DNA from: Maylandia zebra
Taxonomy: Eukaryota; Chordata; Actinopteri; Cichliformes; Cichlidae
Reading direction: 5' to 3'
Length of the DNA: 64,000 nt
NCBI RefSeq assembly: GCF_041146795.1
Contig: NC_135172.1
Span: 12,390,137-12,454,136, forward strand
Notes under the pieces: generated by a model
Databases searched by the model: none
What the model saw: the letters and a program-made list of their open reading frames with translations, nothing else
Told to the model about the DNA's origin: nothing
In this document: piece by piece, positions 57,295 through 64,000 of the stretch
Numbering within the stretch: position 1 is the first letter of the stretch
Layout: each line of letters starts with the position of its first letter
Made by a program: the position numbers and the translations under genes

Positions 57295-58503
57295 ATGTCT
57301 CAGAGAAAACAGAAAAAAACAGTAAAGCCCAACTCTCCTCTTTGTGATCAGGAAGACAAAATTCAACTTCCTGATCAAGTAGACAAATCATTCAACCAGC
57401 TTCTAGAAAAGGAAGATATTCAAAAGTTGAAAGAAATGGAACTCCTAGACAGGGAAGAAACTTTGAGCTCCAAGCAAAGCTTGATAAAGCACTAGAAAAA
57501 CTAGTGCTGAAGGACAAAAAGAATCAGGAGCTGCAAGTAAAGCTTGATGAAAGACCGCACACAAATGAAGAGTTTCTTCAAGAAAAAAGGCTACAGGAGA
57601 TAAAACAGAAGGAAATGGATTTCAAGCTCCAGGACATGGAGAAACACAACAAAGGCTTGCAAATCAAGCTTAATGAAGCTCTGCAAAAAAATTAAAGAAC
57701 TCCTCCAAGAAAAATAACAACAGGACATGAAGCAGTGCAAACTCCAAGGCATGGAGGAAAGATACAAAGCGCTTCAGGTAAAGCTTGATAAAACACTGAA
57801 CAAAAATAAAGAGTTGCTTCAAGAACAAAAGCAACAAGAAATTAAACAGAAACAAACGGACTGCAAGCTTGAAGACGTGCAGGAAAAATACACAGCGCTG
57901 AAAATGAAACTTGATAAAGCACTGCAAAGAAATAAAGATTTCCTTCAAGAGAAAGAACAGCAAGACATGAAACAGAAACATCTGGATTGCAAACTTCAGA
58001 ACATCGAGAAACACAACGAAGGCTCGCAAGTAATGCTTGATGAAGCTCTGCAAAAGAATAAAGAAATCCTTGAAGAGAAAGAAAAACTGGACCAGAGAGA
58101 CACGCAGTGCCAACTCCAAGGTGTGCAGGAACAATACGGAGCGCTGCAGGTAAAGCTTGATGAAACACTGCACAAATATCAAGAGCTGCTTCAAGACCAA
58201 GAACAACAGGAAATAAAGCAGAAAGAAGACAAAGAAATTCTCCAGGACTTTGAGAGGAAAAACCAAAACCTGCAAGAACTTTATAACAAACTGAACTACA
58301 AAACACCTGAACTGGAAGAGGAAAAGGAAAAACTGCAAAACCAATGCTCAGAGATGCAGAGTAAGCTCAATGACATGCTGAGAAAAAACACAGAAGTCGA
58401 GGAACTTTCAGACAACGTGAAATGCAAAAACACTGAGATGCAGCTGTTTTGCGGCAGTCCAGACGTTGATTTGAGAAGAAGCCATGGCATGGAGATCACC
58501 TGA
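57295..58503 (+). pseudogene. Decayed intronless coiled-coil ORF with tandem repeats
   Basis: The frame starts MSQRKQKKTVKPNSPLCDQE and then becomes coiled coil built of roughly 35-38-residue tandem repeats of the type LQVKLDExLxKNKELLQExxQQEIKQK. Frameshifts lie near 57460 and 57695, and an in-frame TAA sits at about 57715 where sister repeats have a sense codon. The last 258 codons (57727-58503) remain open. The architecture (basic, Ser-rich head of about 20 residues, then a single-exon E/K/Q-rich coiled coil) parallels the 355-residue ORF in the arms, although no direct sequence identity is obvious. Function unknown. Confidence 0.65.
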
Positions 58504-59100
58504 GAAGGTGCCAGGAGAAAGAGCCAGGCCTTTGCTTGTGAAAATAGAGCACGCAGAAGCAATGGACCCAGCTATGTCCTGACAAAATTAGGCACATATT
58601 CAGTAAACATGGCATCCTTCAATTGCTCTCTTAGCCACCCCAGACGTGTAGTCATCCAGGATCCTGTCTGAGTACCGCCAATGACTGATGCGTCTGACAA
58701 ATGCTGATTGCTTTGCAAGAGGATCGGGATTGGAGGGACAGCGGATTTCACCGGGAATGGGACAACAGCAGAAATAGCTTCAAACATCAAACATTACTGC
58801 ATGAAAAGCACAAAGAGTGGACACATTTCATTGTTTGGAACACTGCTTTTCACTTCAGCTCTTTGCATGTAAAAACTTTGCTCTTCTCCACAGCTGGCTG
58901 ACGGACACGCAAAAGCGCAAGAGTGGCCACAGAGCCACTATGCCGGCCTTTGTACACTCTCTCCATCTAATGATAGAGAGGAAGGATACATTCACTACTT
59001 CTAGCCTCCACTATTCAAATTCAGTATTTTCACAGCGTCCTAAAAGCTTCCTGAAAAGCCTTTACACTATTTTCCAAAACGCTGCTGTGCTGCCCCTTTA
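58504..59100. other. No gene seen
   Basis: Unassigned sequence between the coiled-coil pseudogene and the gypsy fragment. Confidence 0.45.
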
Positions 59101-59109
59101 ATCCTCCTC

Positions 59110-61060
59110 AGTTCCCTCAGTTTGAGATCCTTCCTGGGCTTGGTGTCATGGTACTCCAAGTTTTGCCAAACTTTGCAACTGTTGTAGCCCCTATGTGTGG
59201 CTGTGCTAACGACAAGAACACTTTCACATGGACTTCAGGTGCACAAGCGAGCTTTGAAGAAGTAAAAAAACTCCTGGTGAATAGTCCTGCACTGGCACTG
59301 TTTGACCCTGCCTTGCGTGTTGTGATCTCTACTGATGCAAGTGACTATGGGCTTGGTGCTGTATTTGCTCAAGTGCAACCTGATGGCACAGAAAAACCTG
59401 TGGCGTTTGCTTCCCGCACACTGTCTGCAACAGATCAAAAGTACTCAACTGTTGAAAAAGAAGCTTATGCTTGTGTGTGGGCTGCAGAGAAATGGAGAAC
59501 GTATTTGTGGGGCCGACGTTTCACTCTGCGGACAGACCACCAAGCTCTGACAACGCTGCTGAGCACCAAAGGGTTTAATAGGGTTGGCATGCGCATCGCC
59601 CGCTGGTCTGCCCGCCTCCTGTGTTTTGACTATGATGTTATTTGCCGCCCAGGTTCTCAGAACTATACAGCTGACTGTCTCTCTCGCCTGCCCCTGCCTG
59701 TTTCTTCCCATTCCACATCAGATTCAGATCATGAAATGGTAGCCCAAGTTTCTGCTGCCATGTCCTCACTTCCAGTTGCGGACTTTGACTCTGCCTGTTC
59801 AACTTGCCCTGAACTGGTTGCTTTGCGTTCACAAATACAAAGTGGCTGGCCTGCCTCAATCAAAGCACTTGATGTCACGCTTGCACCTTACTACAAAATC
59901 CGTAATGAACTCTCAACCCTAAGTGATTATGTTCTCAGAGGCTCAAGGCTCATTGCACCACTTTCAGTGAGACCTAAACTGATTGCACTGGCACATGAAA
60001 GTCACCATTGTGCGCACAAAACAAAGATTAAGAGATCTCTACTGGTGGCCAAAAATGGACTCACAAGTTCAGTCTGCCATAACCTCATGCCTCCTTTGCC
60101 AGTCCAATGACAAAACTGCACATACTAATCCTGCTCCTCTCCAACCCGTCCCACTGCCTGATGGACCGTGGAAAAAACTTGGTCTTGACATTGTTGGGCC
60201 TTTTGATACTGCAATACCTGCTTGTAGATACGTCATAACATTGACTGACTACTACTCCAAATGGCCTGAGCTTGCCTTTTCACCTTATGCTACTACTGAT
60301 GATGTCATTCAGTTCCTCTCATCTGTCTTTAGTCGTCATGGCAACCCAGAGAACATCATAACTGACAATGATGCACAGTTCACCTCTGTAATGTTCACCT
60401 CATTCCTCCAGAATAGAGGCATCTCCCACAGCAGAACATCTGTCTACTACCCAGCTGCAAACGGAGCAATCGAACGGTTTCATCGTGCCCTCCGCACCTG
60501 TATCCAGACATCAATCCAGCAGTCGAAACCATGGAAGGCGACTGTGCTGGATTGGCTTCAAGTTTACTGTGCAACACCGCATGCAACTACTTCCCTCTAC
60601 TTCCCTCTCCCTAAGAACTCCTGTGTGGCAGGAAGATGCATACTATACTGGATGTACTCCCTTTGCCTCCTGCTGTGTCTCCACTGGATACGTTGCACGT
60701 CACTCAGTTCAGAAATATCAGTTGAAAATGCAACGTTACACTGATGGTAGGCGTCACGCACGGAAACCTTCTTTTCTACCAGGAGAGAGTGTGAGGATAA
60801 GGAAACCCCACCATGTTCCCAAAGGACATCCCAGATTTACCCCTCCTGTAACAGTAACAAAAGCCAAAGGCTTGAATGCCTTCTTGCTGAGTGATGGAAA
60901 GAGTTGGAATGCCACTCATCTAGCACGCTGTCGCCCAGTGACTGAAAAGAACGCTGACACTGCTAGGCTGCACCACACTCAGACTGGCTCACCTACTGCC
61001 AGAAGACTGCCACGCGTCAAGTACAAGCCTCGCTGGCACAAAGACTATATTGTAGCATAA
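59110..61060 (+). mobile_element. Ty3/gypsy pol fragment (RNase H and integrase)
   Basis: It begins in the RT thumb (LRSFLGLVSWYSKF near 59120, frame-shifted before 59170). RNase H follows, with ISTDASDYGLGAVF, EKEAYACVWAAEKW and RTDHQAL. Integrase follows, with the D in LGLDIVGPF, the second D in ITDNDAQFTS and the E in AANGAIERFHR. A C-terminal GPY/F-like part (VRIRKPHHVPKGH) ends at 61060. Frameshifts near 60005 and in 60600-60740 split it into three frames. No LTRs, gag or protease are seen. It is related to fish K02A2.6-like gypsy elements and is dead as read. It ends just before an rnf145 exon. Confidence 0.88.
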
Positions 61061-61694
61061 TAGGTTGCTTCCTCTCTGTGCAGGGGGATGACTGAAGGGA
61101 TCACCTTGCTAATCCTTGCTGTCCAAACTGGCCTCATTGAGCTGCAGGTCATCCACAGAGCCTTCCTCCTCTCTATCATCCTCTTTATTGTTGTTGCTTC
61201 CATCCTGCAGTCCATGCTGGAGATACCTGAGTCCTAGCCCTGGGAGCATCTAGAGGCAATTAAGATAATATACCAAAGACTTTTTTCATGTGTTTATTTT
61301 TAAGAAAACTCTGTGTCCCACTGTTTGTTTTATTTTTTACTGATCATAAACAACCAGAGGTGTGGACTCGAGTCACATGACTTGGACTCGAGTCAGACTC
61401 GAGTCATTAATTTTATGACTTTAGACTTGACTTGAAAAAATGTTCTAAGACTTGTGACTTGACTTGGACTTTTACACCAATGACCTGGGACTTGAATTGG
61501 ACTTGAACCGGTTTACTTGAAAAGACTTGATATTTCACCCCAAATATAAAATTTAACACGCATATTATATAGAGATTGAAAATGTGACGTCATTCAGGGG
61601 TAAAACCGCAAAGGATTCTGGGAACTCGTGGCAAGAGGTACTAGCGCACGCAGGCTTTCAATTGAAATCACAGCGATAAAAAAGAAACACAAAA

Positions 61695-61973
61695 ATGGCA
61701 AGAAGCTGTTGTATTATTAACTGCAATAGCCGGTCGCATGACAGCCACGGGAAGCCGACGGGTAAAGAGATCGGTTGTTATCGGATTACGTCGTTGAAGA
61801 GAAATTGTTCGAGCCATGTTTCCGAAGTAACAATGAGGCGACGGGTGGCCTGGATTGCAGCCATTCAAAGACCAAATATAACGTCCCAGAACCCTCCAGC
61901 TCACAGGTTAGTCTGCTCCAAGCATTCCCACAAAGGTCAGTCTGCTGTTGTAGTTAATGCGTCATTTTCATAA
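61695..61973 (+). CDS. THAP-domain fragment inside the hAT-type element
   Basis: The 92 residues starting MARSCCIINCNSRSHDSHGK contain the THAP zinc-binding pattern: C-x4-C near the start, a conserved tryptophan in RRRVAWIAAIQR, then C-x2-H in RLVCSKHSHKG. THAP domains bind DNA and occur in transposases and domesticated derivatives. The frame stops shortly after the domain, so it is a truncated DNA-binding part only. Transposon origin is inferred from its position inside the terminal repeats. Confidence 0.7.
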   Translation: MARSCCIINCNSRSHDSHGKPTGKEIGCYRITSLKRNCSSHVSEVTMRRRVAWIAAIQRPNITSQNPPAHRLVCSKHSHKGQSAVVVNASFS

Positions 61974-62409
61974 CATAATTGATGATATAGGTTACAAGCA
62001 AGTCTGGCGCTGAACAGAAATTGTCGCTCCTTTGTTTATTGTGCATAAATAGTGAATTGTCCTGACACAATATTGCGTTTCGCTTCTGTTATTTTGGTAC
62101 ATTGACAAAAACATATACTTTTATTCACAGGATAAAACAGGTTTTTTGTATCACTAATTGCCCAGTACGATTACAGCATACAGTATTGTTGTCACTGCTA
62201 CATTTCTGTAACGCGTACCAGAAATTATTTCCACTGCTAATTAATTACCGTTGAGCTTAAAGGTCCTATTAATAAACGGTTAACGATTGTGTATTTATGA
62301 AGACGATTTGTGAGACTGGTAAACTTATGATACGTACGATGGTCTTTCGTTCTACACGGTGCATTTCAAGGTCCTGCACCCATCCGTCGGTAAACTGTAC
62401 CTGGGCTTG

Positions 62410-63018
62410 TTGCAGTGACCGGAAGTTACTATCGTGCCAAACTAGGTATCCCCGACAGAATTTGTTTCCCCTGCGTCGGGAGCACACGCTGGACTGTCCA
62501 AATCACGGACAAACAGTATCCCACATTGTTGATTTTTAGTTTACAAACACTTCTTATAATGACTGACTACTCCTGACATTTTTGAGATCTTAGCTCTTTA
62601 TACAACGAAGTTATAGTGGGATACAAATAATATCAGGCTGGTCCTGCCACAATTTGTTCCCCCTGTGTAAATCACGGACAAACAGTATCCCACATTGCTG
62701 ATTTTTCGTTCACAAACACTTCTTATTATGACGCATTTCTCCTGAAACTTTGGAGGATTTAGCTCTTTATATAATAAAGTTACAGGAGAATAAAAATAGT
62801 TATTAGCCAAAATGTTTATGGTTTATTAAAATAATCCCATCTGATACCCCGTGAGCAATAAATATATAATTTTCTGTTGTAACCCTCAAACTGAATGGTA
62901 ATGTAACGATACTAATTTTTCACAAAATGAAAACATCAGTACTTCCTGCATGCTCCCAGCACAGGGGAAACAAATTCTGTCGGGGATACCTACTTTGGCA
63001 CGACACCGGTCCTACAAC
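62410..63018. repeat. Nested inverted and direct repeats inside the hAT-type element
   Basis: About 65 bases around GGTATCCCCGACAGAATTTG (62410-62482) recur inverted at 62952-63018. Between them a block beginning AATCACGGACAAACAGTATC occurs twice in direct orientation (about 62500-62635 and 62670-62800). This looks like a smaller element with its own inverted ends nested in the larger one. Confidence 0.75.
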
Positions 63019-64000
63019 CGCATCCAAGAATAACATGCAGCTTATCTCAGAACTGTCGGTGAAAATTATCCTTGGAGCTAGGTTTAATTGAGCTGCATTT
63101 TAAAGAGGTGCAATTTCACAATTTGTGTATATTTTCTAAGTTCACTATTTTGTCATGTGTTGAGAAAAAGACAGATTTAAAAATTACATGGTCTAATATT
63201 TACATTTAGCATAACTGCAACATTATTTTTTCTTTTTTTTCTTTTTAAAGACTCGAAAGGACTTGAAATTCAAAATTTCAGACTTGTGACTTTACTCGGA
63301 CTTTTACACCAGTGACTTGAGACTCGACTCTGACTTGCCTGACATTACTTGAGACTTACTTGAGGCTTGCAAAACAATGACTTGGTCCCACCTCTGTAAA
63401 CAACTATTAATAACTATGGGCAGTTAGTTAATTATCACAGAATTCATTATCTATGGTCATCAGTACAACTCATGCTAACATCATAAGTTAAGTAATACTA
63501 CGGTGTACTGTCCTTCTTTCTTCATTCTTAAACAGGCAGTTTGTCTTTTTGACATCAATAAATGTAATCTGACTGAATGTGTGTTTGCAAAGCCTGTTAT
63601 CAACCTGACTGCTTTCTCATACGCTGGTTTTGCTGCCCGTCCCGTAGGAGTTTGTGGAAGCACTTCCGTGCAGTTTCTCTCTGTCCCTTCCTGCTGATCT
63701 TTCCAGCGTACATGGCTTTTATGATCTGCCAGTTCTTCCACACGGACTTCTGGCTTCTCATCATCATCTCCTCCTCAATCCTCACCTCTCTCCAGGTAAC
63801 ACACAACCGCATCGCAGTGTGCACTCTACCGCCAGGTGCTTGGCACTCTGTTGACCTGTTGTTCTCTTCATGGTGGAGGAGTTTCATAAAGCTCCAGTGG
63901 AGAACATGGATGAAGTCATATATTGTGTAAATGGGACCTACAGATTGCTGGAGTTTCTGGTATGTGTCACACACACGTACAGCAACTCTTTGCTAAGTTC

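Larger units (their letters stand above)
61355..63396 (+). mobile_element. hAT-type DNA transposon with THAP-domain ORF
   Basis: The element begins CAGAGGTGTGGACTCGAGTC and ends TTGGTCCCACCTCTG. Its inverted termini share CAGAGGTG and it carries dense subterminal GACTTG/GACTCGAG words. It is flanked by perfect 8-base target duplications TAAACAAC at 61347-61354 and 63397-63404. It lies in an rnf145 intron. An internal frame encodes a THAP zinc finger; no transposase catalytic core is recognisable, so it is probably non-autonomous. Confidence 0.85.
61084..63959 (+). pseudogene. rnf145: rnf145 exons with frameshifts
   Basis: Exons at 61084 to about 61255 (GMTEGITLLILAVQTGLIEL, LQSMLEI, then VLALGASR out of frame), 63648-63795 (SLWKHFRAVSLCPFLLIFPA, AFMICQFFHTDFWLL) and 63836-63959 (VLGTLL, then out of frame MVEEFHKAPVENMDEVIY, NGTYRLLEFL) match RNF145, a multi-membrane-spanning endoplasmic-reticulum RING ubiquitin ligase linked to sterol sensing. 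The first exon has a small deletion after LEI that makes a stop. The third has one extra base before MVEEF. The intron between the last two exons is only 40 bases. The RING exon would lie beyond the window. Confidence 0.85.

Noticed and set aside
57670-58344. 224-codon hydrophobic minus-strand ORF
   Set aside because: Same effect: antisense of the second coiled-coil ORF, not a membrane protein.
59110-61060. Gypsy pol fragment as an infectious or intact retroelement
   Set aside because: No LTRs, gag, protease or envelope; at least two frameshifts.
1-64000. CRISPR array, tRNA or rRNA genes
   Set aside because: No regularly spaced repeats and no recognisable RNA gene structures were seen.

Overview
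The window reads as vertebrate nuclear DNA from a teleost fish. Exons bounded by GT/AG are interrupted by typical fish transposons: Rex1/CR1-like and L2 LINEs, Tc1-like elements, a KDZ (Zisupton-type) transposase remnant, a mariner, a Ty3/gypsy fragment and a hAT-type element. A perciform or cichlid-like genome is my best guess, but the species cannot be fixed from sequence alone. There are no bacterial-type genes, RNA genes or CRISPR arrays.

Positions 1-37193 form one large inverted repeat. A left arm (1-15154) and a right arm (22040-37193) are reverse complements; about 20 differences were found by eye over 15 kb. They flank a 6.9 kb spacer (15155-22039), and the left arm probably continues outside the window. 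Each arm is a patchwork of gene fragments. Read along the right arm they are an intact intronless coiled-coil ORF, a KDZ remnant, one glutathione synthetase exon, one KIF1 kinesin exon, two HERC-type HECT exons, four LRRC31 exons, two CIP2A exons on the other strand, six KIF1 C-terminal exons and a Rex1-like LINE. The spacer holds a third, partly different copy of the HERC exons with its true terminal exon, a LINE, a copy of the last exon of the zinc-finger gene at 51.6-55.7 kb, and a DNA transposon remnant.

Positions 37.2-64 kb are single-copy but equally broken. They contain the 3' six exons of a clade B serpin, a 5'-truncated L1, an unrecognised proline-rich exon, a chimeric mariner/LINE, unassigned exon-like segments, and a four-exon C2H2 zinc-finger gene with a damaged exon. 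After these come a decayed second coiled-coil ORF, a gypsy pol fragment, and rnf145 exons carrying frameshifts with a hAT-type element in an intron.

Hardly any host gene is complete; most are a few exons torn from unrelated loci and joined at short junctions. This suits a structurally dynamic, weakly constrained region such as a B chromosome, a sex-linked amplicon or pericentromeric DNA. That is inference. The most notable intact items are the twin 355-codon coiled-coil ORFs and a splice-compatible, in-frame HECT-LRRC31 fusion present in both arms.
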